Below, piece after piece: positions 8,119 to 17,317 of a DNA stretch of 53,162 nt. Under the pieces are notes generated by a model, which saw only the letters and a list, made by a program, of their open reading frames with translations, was not told where the DNA came from and ran no database searches. Source of the DNA: Verrucomicrobiota bacterium (GTDB lineage: Bacteria; Verrucomicrobiota; Lentisphaeria; JABSQK01; JAJFLO01); assembly GCA_021772675.1 (NCBI GenBank), contig JAJFLO010000181.1:1-53162 (forward strand). Direction: 5' to 3'. Numbering within the stretch: the first letter of the stretch is position 1; every line of letters starts with the position of its first letter. Both the position numbers and the translations under genes were made by a program.

Positions 8119-9486
8119 ATGAATAATCTAAAATTAAAATTATTGAGCATACCCGGAATTGCTGTGTTAATCCTGATCACAGCTGTCTATTCATTTGCTT
8201 CTGAAGAAAAAGAGAATGGAAAACCTCACCTTTCATTGAAGGATTTAGAATCATATACTGAAATTGAAGAAGTAGAGCTGCCTGTCATTGACAATAATTC
8301 TACACTTGAAGATTATCTGGCCTACGCTGCTTTAAGTAATCCTCAACTGAAATCTGCTTTTAAAGAATGGAAAGCTGTTTTATATACCATACCCCAAGTG
8401 AGGTCTTTACCTGATCCAAGATTAAATTTCGCCTGGTTTATCCAAGAGGTTGAAACTCGTGTTGGTCCTCAGGAACAAAAAATCGGATTATCACAGATTT
8501 TTCCGTGGTTTGGGAAGTTGGGGTTACAAGAAGATATCGCTCATCAAAAAGCGAATGCATTGCATGAGCACTATCAAAGTATCAAACTCAAACTGTTTTA
8601 CCAGGTTAAATCTATTTACTATGAGTATTATTATCTATCTCGTGCAATTGAGACAACCCGAAAAAATATGGAGTTGCTCAAAAATCTGGAAGCCGTAGCG
8701 AGGGCAAAATACCGGACAGGCGCCGGTCTTTCTGATACCATTCAGGCACAAGTTGAACTTGGAAAACTGGACGATCAGTTAAACACGTTATTAGATCTGA
8801 AAAAGCCACTGGCAATAAAATTCAATGCAGTCTTAAACCGCCCCTTTCAACTTGACTTGGCGTGGCCTGAATCTGTGGTGATTGAACTGGTATTTCTTGA
8901 AGAAAACACGTTGACTGAATTGCTGTCTAAACATAACCCTGAACTAAAAATGTTGGACTTTAACCTGGAAAAAGAACGTCATAAAATTGATCTGGCAAAA
9001 AAGGACTATTATCCCGATTTCATGTTTGGGCTTGATTATATCGCAACTGATCGTGCTCTCAATCCGACTCGGGATAATGGTAAAGATCCGTTGGTTGCTA
9101 TGGTTTCTATTAACCTGCCGATTTGGCGCAGCAAATATAAAGCGGCTGTTATTGAAGCAAAGTCTCGCTACTCGGCAGTGACCGAAACCCTGGTAAATAA
9201 AGAAAATCAGTTAATAGCTGATGTGACCATGGCCCACTATCATTTTCGCGATGCCAACCGCAAAATCTCGTTGTTTAAGGATACTCTCATTCCCAAAGCG
9301 AATCAGTCGTTAAATGTCATTAAGAAGAGTTATGAAGGGGGAAATACAGAATTTTTAAGCCTAATTGATGCCGAACGGGTACTGCTTGAATTTGAGCTGT
9401 CATATGATCGTGCGGTCGCCAATCGAATGCAGCGTCTGGCTGAAATTGAGATGCTTATAGGGCGCTCATTGCCCACACAAAAATAA
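8119..9486 (+). CDS. cusC: CusC/TolC-type outer-membrane efflux factor
   Basis: The 455-residue protein is of normal length for an outer-membrane factor. A signal peptide (residues 1-27) is followed by two tandem repeats of long amphipathic helices with the usual family marks: LADPRLNFAW-like text (here LPDPRLNF), KIGLSQIFPWFGKL, and in the second half the PDFMFGLDY strand, VAMVSINLPIW and a helix ending in the FLSLIDAERVLLEFELSYDRA signature. It would form the trimeric channel across the outer membrane for a CusB-CusA pump exporting Cu(I)/Ag(I) or related metals. It is first in line with a YHS gene (28 nt downstream) and cusB. It is bracketed, together with the YHS gene, by the inverted element B copies. 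The metal specificity is inferred from the neighbours. Confidence 0.88.
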   Translation: MNNLKLKLLSIPGIAVLILITAVYSFASEEKENGKPHLSLKDLESYTEIEEVELPVIDNNSTLEDYLAYAALSNPQLKSAFKEWKAVLYTIPQVRSLPDPRLNFAWFIQEVETRVGPQEQKIGLSQIFPWFGKLGLQEDIAHQKANALHEHYQSIKLKLFYQVKSIYYEYYYLSRAIETTRKNMELLKNLEAVARAKYRTGAGLSDTIQAQVELGKLDDQLNTLLDLKKPLAIKFNAVLNRPFQLDLAWPESVVIELVFLEENTLTELLSKHNPELKMLDFNLEKERHKIDLAKKDYYPDFMFGLDYIATDRALNPTRDNGKDPLVAMVSINLPIWRSKYKAAVIEAKSRYSAVTETLVNKENQLIADVTMAHYHFRDANRKISLFKDTLIPKANQSLNVIKKSYEGGNTEFLSLIDAERVLLEFELSYDRAVANRMQRLAEIEMLIGRSLPTQK

Positions 9487-9513
9487 TAAAAATAAAATAA
9501 GGAGAAAATTTAC

Positions 9514-10110
9514 ATGTCTGCAAAAATTAGATTGAACTACACACTAGGAAAAATCATAACATTTTCTATACTGCTTAATTCTCCAAACTTCGTTTATGGT
9601 GGAGGTGATCATCATCACGAGGGAAGCCATCATGAAGGGAGTCATGCTAGAGGAAAAAGTAAACAAAGCTTATCGAAGAAATTGCAAACTATGGATCCAG
9701 TAACCGACAGAAAAATAGATAAAACTATTTTTGTCGATCACCAGGGAAATCGAATTTACTTTTCTGATAATAATTCCAAAAACATGTTTCTTGCCGATCC
9801 TGAAGACTATGTCGGTAAAATGACTAAAAACGGCATTACTTTTTCCCGATTACAGGAAATTTGTCCGGTTAGTGATGAACAAATTGATCTAAAAATATTT
9901 ACAGAACACAACGGGAACAATATTTATTTTTGCTGCAAAAAATGCCGAAGTTCGTTCAAAAAAAATCCAGATAAATACTTAAATAAGAATAAAGTTCAAG
10001 GCGATGATTCGGACAATATAAAACCTGATGTCAATGCTGGAAAAGAACCTGCCGCCAAGGAAAAATCACATCACGAAGGTTTACATTCACATGATCACCA
10101 AGATCATTAA
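9514..10110 (+). CDS. Exported His-rich protein with one intact and one degenerate YHS-like unit
   Basis: The product starts with a membrane/signal segment (residues 11-29), then a His cluster (GDHHHEGSHHEGSHARG). Two YHS-like units follow. The first (residues 59-99, MDPVTDRKIDKTIFVDHQGNRIYF) keeps the fold pattern but has no Cys where ligands are expected. The second (115-156) has C117, C140, C141 and C144. The C-terminus is again His-rich. The likely role is holding Cu(I) or a similar metal in the periplasm for the Cus pump. A good ribosome binding site (AAGGAG, about 9500) sets the start. It lies between cusC and cusB, the place where other systems carry small metal chaperones such as CusF; that functional parallel is inference. 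Confidence 0.72.
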   Translation: MSAKIRLNYTLGKIITFSILLNSPNFVYGGGDHHHEGSHHEGSHARGKSKQSLSKKLQTMDPVTDRKIDKTIFVDHQGNRIYFSDNNSKNMFLADPEDYVGKMTKNGITFSRLQEICPVSDEQIDLKIFTEHNGNNIYFCCKKCRSSFKKNPDKYLNKNKVQGDDSDNIKPDVNAGKEPAAKEKSHHEGLHSHDHQDH

Positions 10111-10303
10111 TACCTGAATCCGTGACGGTAGATTCAAGACGAAATAACTATTAGGTATTTTACAAATTAGCAATATATCGCCACTTCGCGGAGGCTTTCT
10201 TTAAATGCATTTGCTTCGTTAGTAAGCAGTTGCAGTAGTCACTACAGCTAAATACTTACGGCCTCGCAACTACATTTAAAGAAAGCCTTCACGGATTCAG
10301 GTA
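10111..10303. mobile_element. MITE-like element B, copy 2 (inverted relative to copy 1)
   Basis: This 193-bp element starts TACCTGAATCCGTGA directly after the YHS gene's stop (10110) and ends TCACGGATTCAGGTA at 10303. TA dinucleotides at both ends fit a TA target duplication. It is the reverse complement of 7838-8030 with about nine mismatches by hand alignment. Lying between the YHS gene and cusB, it either interrupts read-through or serves as an internal hairpin of the transcript. Recombination between the two copies could invert the 2-kb cusC-YHS segment. Confidence 0.78.
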
Positions 10304-10355
10304 ATACATAGTCGAAAGTTCTAATTCATCACAAAAGAAATCAGCGACAAACATA

Positions 10356-12374
10356 ATGAAAAAACAAACTCAATTCATTCTTGGCATTGGAATATTTATC
10401 AGTGGTCTTTTCTTAGGTGTAATGTGGCGTCCAAATGCCAAATCACCCAAAGACCATGATCTAAGTGCACATCAGGGAGAGTCTTCCTCCGTTTTAGGGG
10501 AAAAGAAAATTTGGACATGCGCTATGCATCCGCAAATCCGGCAACCTAAGCCTGGACCGTGTCCAATTTGTAGTATGGACCTTATCCCCATTGAGGATAG
10601 TTCGGATGATATTAGTCCTCGTAGTCTGAAAATGTCTGAAGGGGCTAAAAAACTTGCGAATATTGAAGTTGCTGTTGTTGAACGGAAATTTGTCAGCAAA
10701 GAAATTCGAATGGTTGGCAAGGTTGACTATGATGAAACGCGACTGGCCTACATTACCTCCTGGGTCCCGGGGCGCCTTGATCGACTATATGTAGATTATA
10801 CCGGTGTTCCTGTGAAAAAAGGTGACCATTTGGTCTATATCTACAGTCCTGAAATTTTAACTGCTCAAGAGGAATTATTGCAGGTCATTAAAACAGTTGA
10901 CGAACTTAAAGATAGCAATGTTGAGATTATCCGTGAAACGGCTCAGGCCACCGTTACTGCTTCACGGGAAAAATTGAGGTTGTGGGGACTCTCCGATCAA
11001 CAAATAAAGGCCATAGAAAATTCGGGCAAAGCCACTGATCATATTACAATTTACTCTCCCATGGGAGGGATCGTTATCGACAAAAATGTGGTTGAGGGTA
11101 TTTATGTACAAACCGGGACTCGAATCTATACTATTGCTGATTTATCCCAGGTTTGGATAAAGTTTGATGCCTACGAATCAGATCTTCCCTGGCTTCGTTA
11201 TGGGCAGGAAATTAAGTTTTTTACAGAAGCCTATCCGGGGGAGGTATTTAAAGGGCGAATCGCTTTTATTGATCCTGTATTAAATGAACGTACTCGAACC
11301 GTAAAAGTTCGAGTGAACGTGGCAAATACTAGGGGTAAATTAAAACCAAATATGTTTGTTCGTGCCATTGTTGATGCCAATATAGCTGAGGGGGGAAAGG
11401 TTATTGATGCATCGTTAGCTGGGCGATGGATCAGTCCCATGCATCCTGAAATTATTAAAAATGAACCGGGTGCCTGTAGTATTTGCGGCATGCCATTGGT
11501 TAAGGCTGAATCACTTGGTTTTGTTGCATCAGGCATAACTCCGGTACAGGCGCCGCTTGTAATACCAGTTTCTGCACCACTAATTACGGGCAGGCGTGCC
11601 GTTGTCTATGTGCAGTCTCCCGAAGACTCCAGTCAATTTTCTGGTCGTGAAGTTACCCTCGGATCAAGAGCTGGCGATTATTATATTGTCAAGAAAGGCG
11701 TGAAAGAGGGAGAGCGTGTTGTCACCAATGGAAATTTTAAGATTGATAGCGCCCTGCAAATTCTGGCCAAACCCAGTATGATGTCACCAAAAACTCCAGA
11801 AGGAAGTTATGGAAGAGATGCAGGACAATTGGTGGGGGAGCAGGCATATGAAGAAAATAGCTCTGTGGAAAAGTCGTCGTTCCAAAATCTTCCAGAAGCA
11901 TTTGTTAATGATTTAGACGAAGTGCTTTCAATTTATTTTGCCATGCAAATATCATTGAGTGAAGATCATTTCATTGATACACAAAAAGCATCAGATAGAC
12001 TATTGGCAAAAATTAGTGCTATTGACGTAAATCAACTTCCGGAATCAATGCACATGGTTTGGGAAAAGATCATTTCCGAACTTCAAAAAAGTACAGCAAT
12101 GATCAAAGAGTCGAATAATCTGGAAAGTGCTCGTATCGGTTTTGCTGAGTTATCTGAAGTATTGGTTAATGCGACTGAATATCTTATGACGATCTTAGAC
12201 GGTAAAATTGTAAGAATTCATTGTCCAATGGCATTTAATAGTCGTGGCGCTGATTGGCTGCAAAATGATGACCTGGTAAAGAATCCTTATTTCGGTAATA
12301 CCATGCCTGATTGCGGAACCGTTTTAAGGACGAATACTCCTGAGCCTCTACATGAAGGCAGTCATCGGCATTGA
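10356..12374 (+). CDS. cusB: CusB-type periplasmic adaptor with two heavy-metal-binding domains and a DUF3347-like tail
   Basis: The protein (672 residues) has an N-terminal anchor (5-23), then a heavy-metal-binding domain with TCAMHP (54-59) and CPICSMDLIPI (69-79). The adaptor core follows: GRLDRLYVDYTGVPVKKGD (lipoyl half), a helical hairpin and a beta-barrel with VWIKFDAYESDLPWLRYG. A second metal-binding module at about 350-375 (SPMHPEI ... CSICGMPLV) is inserted in the C-terminal half and lacks the first Cys (Ser instead). The last ~150 residues resemble DUF3347 (ISLSEDHFIDTQKASDRLLA) and end with a Cys/His segment (IHCPMAF ... MPDCGTV). It links CusC to CusA and loads Cu(I)/Ag(I). Its expected neighbour cusA is 12.3 kb away, past an inserted defence island. 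Confidence 0.9.
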   Translation: MKKQTQFILGIGIFISGLFLGVMWRPNAKSPKDHDLSAHQGESSSVLGEKKIWTCAMHPQIRQPKPGPCPICSMDLIPIEDSSDDISPRSLKMSEGAKKLANIEVAVVERKFVSKEIRMVGKVDYDETRLAYITSWVPGRLDRLYVDYTGVPVKKGDHLVYIYSPEILTAQEELLQVIKTVDELKDSNVEIIRETAQATVTASREKLRLWGLSDQQIKAIENSGKATDHITIYSPMGGIVIDKNVVEGIYVQTGTRIYTIADLSQVWIKFDAYESDLPWLRYGQEIKFFTEAYPGEVFKGRIAFIDPVLNERTRTVKVRVNVANTRGKLKPNMFVRAIVDANIAEGGKVIDASLAGRWISPMHPEIIKNEPGACSICGMPLVKAESLGFVASGITPVQAPLVIPVSAPLITGRRAVVYVQSPEDSSQFSGREVTLGSRAGDYYIVKKGVKEGERVVTNGNFKIDSALQILAKPSMMSPKTPEGSYGRDAGQLVGEQAYEENSSVEKSSFQNLPEAFVNDLDEVLSIYFAMQISLSEDHFIDTQKASDRLLAKISAIDVNQLPESMHMVWEKIISELQKSTAMIKESNNLESARIGFAELSEVLVNATEYLMTILDGKIVRIHCPMAFNSRGADWLQNDDLVKNPYFGNTMPDCGTVLRTNTPEPLHEGSHRH

Positions 12375-12375
12375 T

Positions 12376-12512
12376 TAGCCCTGATCAGGGCGGAATTTAA
12401 CGACGAAATAAGTGCGTTTTTAAAGTCTGAGTCCCGTCTTTAGACGGAAGTAAGGGGCGATCTTCAGATCGCTCAATGGTTTTAATAACTCATGTATAAC
12501 TGGCGAAAATTC
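12376..12512 (+). repeat. REP unit L1 with the first bases of a RAYT gene
   Basis: The unit begins one base after the cusB stop with TAGCCCTGATCAGGGCGGAA, then carries the REP hairpin GAGTCCCGTCTTTAGACGGA (stem CCGTCT/AGACGG) and a second small hairpin GCGATCTTCAGATCGC. It ends with 21 bases identical to the first 21 coding bases of the RAYT gene at 23965. It is directly repeated as L2 (12519-12656) and as the unit in front of the RAYT (23806-23946). Confidence 0.7.
12492..12512 (+). pseudogene. 5' stub of a REP-associated transposase gene
   Basis: From the ATG at 12492 the sequence encodes MYNWRKF, exactly as at the start of the intact RAYT gene (23965), then abruptly continues as the next REP unit. 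The stub shows that a REP-RAYT unit once started here and lost the rest of its gene, or that the unit was copied with only the gene's edge. Confidence 0.6.
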
Positions 12513-12518
12513 GGGACA

Positions 12519-12656
12519 TAGCCCCGGTAAGGGCGGAATAATGTAGCCACGGGTATTAACCCGTGGAATTAATGAGGATGTTGGAACGTTTTTTTAAGTT
12601 TGAGTCCCGTCTTCAGACGGAAGTATTGTGCGATCTTCAGGTCGTATTATATATAT
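12519..12656 (+). repeat. REP unit L2
   Basis: Directly repeated relative to 23806-23946: TAGCCCCGGTAAGGGCGGAA, a CCACGGGT/ACCCGTGG hairpin, the conserved GGAATTAATGAGGAT stretch, a T run, the REP core GAGTCCCGTCTTCAGACGGA and a GCGATC-type hairpin. No RAYT coding sequence follows; hsdR lies downstream. It marks the left edge of the inserted defence island. Confidence 0.7.
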
Positions 12657-12853
12657 TTTTCAGTTAAATTGTAAGGCTCTTTTTCTTCAACGGCAAAGTC
12701 GACGAAAAACGTTATGCTTTGGGTCGTTAATACAGCTCATTACTCACTGAACGGGAGAAATCTTGCTGATATTGATTAAGATGGATACTTTTCTTAAATT
12801 ACTGTACACGGTCTTTCAAAAGGGAATATTATCGAAAACGTGGGGTGAAAGAA

Positions 12854-12943
12854 ATGTTCGATTTACATCCAGTCGATATTTTAAGATCTATTGAATTATC
12901 TATTTTCAACTTTTTATTAATTGCAATGATTCTGAGAGCATAA
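12854..12943 (+). CDS. Possible 29-residue leader ORF coupled to hsdR
   Basis: A short frame starts at ATG 12854 (GGTGAAAGAA just upstream) and ends at a TAA that overlaps the hsdR ATG by one base (TAATG). The peptide begins MFDLHPVDILRSIEL and is hydrophobic towards its end. The stop-start overlap is the kind used for translational coupling, so it might set hsdR translation. It could equally be a chance frame. The 200 bases before it (12657-12853) hold nothing else I can name. Confidence 0.25.
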   Translation: MFDLHPVDILRSIELSIFNFLLIAMILRA

Positions 12944-15744
12944 TGACAAAAACTGAAGCTCAAACAAGAAAAGATCTGATTGATGTAAATATTTGTAACG
13001 CCGGGTGGAATATCAGCGACCGAACCCAGGTAATAGAAGAATTCGATATCGAGGTCGATTCGGAAGCAAGCGTACGTGAATCTCCTTCTCCATATGGTGG
13101 GCATCAATTCAGTGACTATGTCCTTCTTGGGAAAGATGGGAAGCCACTTGCTGTTGTCGAAGCGAAGAAGACCTCGAAAGACGCGGAAGTCGGCAGAGAA
13201 CAAGCCAAGCAATACTGTTACAACATCCAGAAACAGTACAACTCAGAATTACCGTTCTGCTTCTATACCAACGGTCTCGAAACCTACTATTGGGATTTAG
13301 AGAATTACCCGCCACGAAAAGTGGTGGGCTTTCCCACCCGCGATGATCTCGAGCGATTTAAGTACATTCGCGCGAATCGAAAACCTCTGGCCCCCGAGCT
13401 CCTGAACACCGACATCGCCGGTCGCGACTATCAGATCCAGGCCATTCGCTCCGTCACCGAGGCAATCGAAAAAAAACAGCGCAAATTTCTTCTGGTTATG
13501 GCTACGGGCACCGGGAAAACCAGAACCTGCATCGCCCTGGTCGACATTCTGATGAGGGCTGGCTGGGCCGAACGTATTTTATTTCTTGTCGATCGCATTG
13601 CCTTGCGTGAACAGGCCCTGAACGCTTTCAAGGAGCACCTTCCCAACGAACCGAGATGGCCAAAATTCGGAGAGAAAGCCATCGCCAAAGATCGCCGGAT
13701 CTATATTTCTACGTATCCCACCATGTTGAATATTATACGTGATGACACTCATCCCCTTTCTCCTCACTTTTTTGACCTGATCATCGTCGACGAAAGCCAC
13801 CGTTCCATCTACAACACCTATGGGGAAATACTCGATTATTTCAACACCATCAGTCTGGGATTGACCGCGACGCCGACGGATATCATTGATCACAATACCT
13901 TTAATCTCTTTCTCTGTGAGGATGGGATTCCCACGTTCGCATTTTCCTATGAAGAAGCCATTCGCCATGCTCCCCCGTATCTCTGTCCCTTTCAGGTTAT
14001 GAAAATTCATACCCGATTTCAGGACGAAGGCATCAATAAACGCACCATCTCCCTCGAAGATCAGAAAAAGCTCATTCTGGAAGGAAAGGACATTGAAGAA
14101 ATCAATTTCGAAGGCACCGATCTTGAAAAACGGGTTATCAACCGCGGTACCAACGCCCTCATTGTCAAAGAATTCATGGAAGAAAGCATCAAAGACACCA
14201 ATGGAGTTTTGCCCGGGAAAACCATCTTTTTCTGCACCTCCATATCTCATGCCCGGAGAGTGGAAAAAATATTCGATTCACTTTTCCCGGAGTATTCTGG
14301 TGAATTAGCCAAAGTCATAGTCTCGGACGACCCCAGAGTCTACGGCAAGGGCGGCTTGCTGGACCAATTCACCAACAATGATATGCCGCGCATCGCCATC
14401 AGCGTCGGAATGCTGGACACCGGTATCGATATCCGCGAAATCGTCAACCTGGTCTTCGCCAAACCCGTTTACTCCTATACCAGATTCTGGCAAATGATCG
14501 GGCGCGGAACTCGGCTATTGGAAGCGCATAAGATTAAACCGTGGTGCCCCGCAAAAGATGCCTTCCTGATTTTGGATTGCTGGGATAATTTCGAATATTT
14601 CAAACTCAACCCGGCAGGCAGTGTCACTCCCCAGCAAATTCCATTACCCGTTCGCTATGTCGGCATACGACTGGACAAGATTGAAAAAGCCATTGATACC
14701 GGACACGACGAAATCGGGAGCAACGAAGTCGCCCAATTACGTAGGCAAATCGATTCCCTGCCGGCCAACTCCGTCGTCATTATGGATGCGCAGCCGGATC
14801 TGGCGCGACTGGAGGAAGAGAACTTCTGGACTAACCTTACTCACGAGAAAATCGAATTCCTGCGCAACACCATCAAGCCGCTGTTCCGAACCATCTCCCA
14901 GACCGACTTCAAGGACATGCGATTTCGTAAAGACGTGCTTGAGGCATCACTGGCCCAACTCGCCGGCGAAAAAGGAAAATATCAAACCCTGACCGACAAT
15001 CTCACTGAACAAATCAGCGAACTGCCGTTGTCCATCAATATCGTTGCCAAAGAAGAGACGCTCATTCGCCAATCCCAAACCAAACATTACTGGGCCAAAG
15101 CAACCGACACCGACATGGACCAGCTCGCCGACTGCCTGGCGCCCTTGATGAAGTTCCGGGAATCCATCATTCCGCCCACCGGACCGGCAAAATTCGATCT
15201 ACAGGATCTCGTCAAGACCAAAGAAATGGTCGAGTTCGGCCCCGAACACGAAGCGCTCAGCGTCGCCAATTACCGCGACCTGGTCGAAAAACGAATCACC
15301 GAACTGACCGAAAGCAATCCTATCCTGCAGCGAATCAAACAGGGTCACGACATCACAGCAGAAGAAGCCGAAGAATTGACGGATATCCTCCACGCCGATC
15401 GTCCTTACATCACCGAGGATTTATTACGCAAGGCCTACAAAAACCAGCAAGCCCGGCTCATCCAGTTTATCCGACACATCCTCGGTATCGAAATCCTAGA
15501 AAGCCTTGATGAAATGGTTTCCAAGGTATTCGAACAATTTCTCCGCGAACACAGCAATTTAACTACACGTCAACTTGAATTCCTCAACCTCTTACGCGAA
15601 TACATTATCGAACGTGGCGATATCCGAAAACGGGATTTGATCGAGTCGCCATTTACCATCCTGCATCCACAGGGAATTCGCGGCCTGTTTTCTCCCCAGG
15701 AAATTGAGGGCATACTGAAACTAACCAAAGAATGGGCAGCATAA
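12943..15744 (+). CDS. hsdR: Type I restriction enzyme R subunit (EcoEI-like)
   Basis: The 933-residue motor and nuclease subunit of a type I restriction-modification complex. The N-terminal nuclease motif is intact (D58, then E73-x-K75 in VVEAKK). The helicase has Walker A ATGTGKT (187-193), a DESH box (about residue 283), and a late GRGTR helicase motif. The last ~200 residues match the EcoEI-type C-terminal domain that docks on the methylase. It cuts unmodified invading DNA after ATP-driven translocation. The stop is one base before the hsdM start, and this is the first large gene of the operon. The base composition is visibly more G+C-rich than the cus genes on both sides, a sign of acquisition from elsewhere. 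Confidence 0.94.
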   Translation: MTKTEAQTRKDLIDVNICNAGWNISDRTQVIEEFDIEVDSEASVRESPSPYGGHQFSDYVLLGKDGKPLAVVEAKKTSKDAEVGREQAKQYCYNIQKQYNSELPFCFYTNGLETYYWDLENYPPRKVVGFPTRDDLERFKYIRANRKPLAPELLNTDIAGRDYQIQAIRSVTEAIEKKQRKFLLVMATGTGKTRTCIALVDILMRAGWAERILFLVDRIALREQALNAFKEHLPNEPRWPKFGEKAIAKDRRIYISTYPTMLNIIRDDTHPLSPHFFDLIIVDESHRSIYNTYGEILDYFNTISLGLTATPTDIIDHNTFNLFLCEDGIPTFAFSYEEAIRHAPPYLCPFQVMKIHTRFQDEGINKRTISLEDQKKLILEGKDIEEINFEGTDLEKRVINRGTNALIVKEFMEESIKDTNGVLPGKTIFFCTSISHARRVEKIFDSLFPEYSGELAKVIVSDDPRVYGKGGLLDQFTNNDMPRIAISVGMLDTGIDIREIVNLVFAKPVYSYTRFWQMIGRGTRLLEAHKIKPWCPAKDAFLILDCWDNFEYFKLNPAGSVTPQQIPLPVRYVGIRLDKIEKAIDTGHDEIGSNEVAQLRRQIDSLPANSVVIMDAQPDLARLEEENFWTNLTHEKIEFLRNTIKPLFRTISQTDFKDMRFRKDVLEASLAQLAGEKGKYQTLTDNLTEQISELPLSINIVAKEETLIRQSQTKHYWAKATDTDMDQLADCLAPLMKFRESIIPPTGPAKFDLQDLVKTKEMVEFGPEHEALSVANYRDLVEKRITELTESNPILQRIKQGHDITAEEAEELTDILHADRPYITEDLLRKAYKNQQARLIQFIRHILGIEILESLDEMVSKVFEQFLREHSNLTTRQLEFLNLLREYIIERGDIRKRDLIESPFTILHPQGIRGLFSPQEIEGILKLTKEWAA

Positions 15745-15745
15745 C

Positions 15746-17317
15746 ATGTTCCAAAATAAACCCGAATTAAAAGGCAAGATCGACCAGCTCTGGGACAAAT
15801 TCTGGAGCGGTGGCATCGCTAATCCGTTAACGGCCATCGAGCAGATTACCTATTTGTTATTTATGAAACGCCTGGATGCCCTCGACCACAAAAATCAGGC
15901 CGACGCCGAATTCACCGGCGATCCGTACACATCCAGATTTGAAGGAACATTCTGTATATCCGGCTCAACGGAAGAGATCGAAAAAGCGACACTGCGCTGG
16001 AGTCATTTCAAGCATATGCACGCCGATGAAATGCTGGTTCACGTTCAGCAAAAGGTCTTTCCGTTTCTCAAGGAACTGAACGGCGGCACGTCTCCCTTTA
16101 CCAAGCACATGAAGAATGCCGTATTCATTATCCCGAAGGCGTCGTTATTGGTTGAGGCGATCAAGATCATCGAGGAGATTTTCATTGAGATGGAAAAGGA
16201 CGCCAGAGAAGGCGGACAAGCCTTTCAGGATATCCAAGGCGATGTTTATGAATATCTGCTGAGCGAGATCGCCAGCTCTGGTAAGAATGGTCAATTCCGC
16301 ACCCCTCGCCATATTATCAAACTCATGGCCGAACTCGTCGCGCCGCAACTTGGTCAACGCATCGCCGACCCGGCATGCGGTACTGGCGGTTTTCTGCTTG
16401 GTGCCTATCAATATCTCGTCACCCAGCTCGACCAGAAAAAAGAGAATTTGCAATCCGACGACGATGGATTTATCCGTAATTCCGTTAGCGGTCTCCTAAA
16501 CGAAAAGGTTAAATCGATTCTGTCACAAAGTCTGCACGGCTATGATTTCGATGTCACCATGGTGCGCCTCGGCCTGATGAACCTGATGATGCACGGCATC
16601 GACAATCCGAACATCAATTACAAAGACACACTCAGCAAATCCTACGATGAAAACGCTGCCTACGATATCGTTATGGCCAATCCCCCGTTTACCGGTAGTA
16701 TCGACAAAGCCGATATCAATGAAGGGCTGAAGCTGAGTACTACCAAAACCGAACTCCTTTTTGTCGAAACCATATTCAATATGCTCAAGATGGGCGGAAC
16801 CGCCGCCGTAATCGTTCCACAAGGCGTCCTATCCGGTTCCAGCAAAGCCTTCGTATCGGCCCGCAAACTGTTGATCGAACAATCCGAATTGAAAGCTGTC
16901 GTCACCATGCCCAGCGGCGTGTTCAAACCCTATGCGGGGGTAAGCACCGCAATTTTAGTCTTCACTAAGGGCAATGATACCGAAAGTGTCTGGTTTTATG
17001 ACATGCAAAGCGATGGCTACAGTCTGGATGATAAACGAACAAAACAGGAGGGCTACGGTAACCTACAGGATATTGTCAAGAAATATAAAGATCGTGATCC
17101 AACGAAGGACAACGATCGCAAGGAAAAGAACTTCTTTGTGCCGAAGTTGGAAATCTGTGATGAAGGTTACGATTTGAGTTTATCAAAGTATCAAGAGGAT
17201 GTTTTTGAGGAGTTTGAATATGACCCTCCTGAAATCATTCTGAATCGAATTAGGAGCGAAGAAACATTGATATCCCAATCATTCGCGGAATTGGCGGAGC
17301 TAATCAATGAGAAGTAA
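15746..17317 (+). CDS. hsdM: Type I restriction-modification DNA methyltransferase subunit
   Basis: The 523-residue N6-adenine methylase is full length. It has the HsdM N-terminal helical domain (ending near residue 150), the SAM-binding motif DPACGTGGF (about 207-215) and the catalytic NPPF (about 311-314) in a D/NPPY/F-type amino-methylase domain. With HsdS it protects host sites and with HsdR it forms the restriction complex. The start is one base after hsdR and the end overlaps hsdS by 11 nt, so R, M and S are translated as one set. Compared with EcoEI-type enzymes nothing is missing. Confidence 0.94.
   Translation: MFQNKPELKGKIDQLWDKFWSGGIANPLTAIEQITYLLFMKRLDALDHKNQADAEFTGDPYTSRFEGTFCISGSTEEIEKATLRWSHFKHMHADEMLVHVQQKVFPFLKELNGGTSPFTKHMKNAVFIIPKASLLVEAIKIIEEIFIEMEKDAREGGQAFQDIQGDVYEYLLSEIASSGKNGQFRTPRHIIKLMAELVAPQLGQRIADPACGTGGFLLGAYQYLVTQLDQKKENLQSDDDGFIRNSVSGLLNEKVKSILSQSLHGYDFDVTMVRLGLMNLMMHGIDNPNINYKDTLSKSYDENAAYDIVMANPPFTGSIDKADINEGLKLSTTKTELLFVETIFNMLKMGGTAAVIVPQGVLSGSSKAFVSARKLLIEQSELKAVVTMPSGVFKPYAGVSTAILVFTKGNDTESVWFYDMQSDGYSLDDKRTKQEGYGNLQDIVKKYKDRDPTKDNDRKEKNFFVPKLEICDEGYDLSLSKYQEDVFEEFEYDPPEIILNRIRSEETLISQSFAELAELINEK

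Noticed and set aside
13579-14250. 223-residue open frame antisense to hsdR, and similar antisense frames in hsdM, the ATPase and AlbA_2 genes
   Set aside because: They lie inside clearly recognised genes in G+C-rich DNA, where antisense frames are long by chance; no motif or ribosome binding site.
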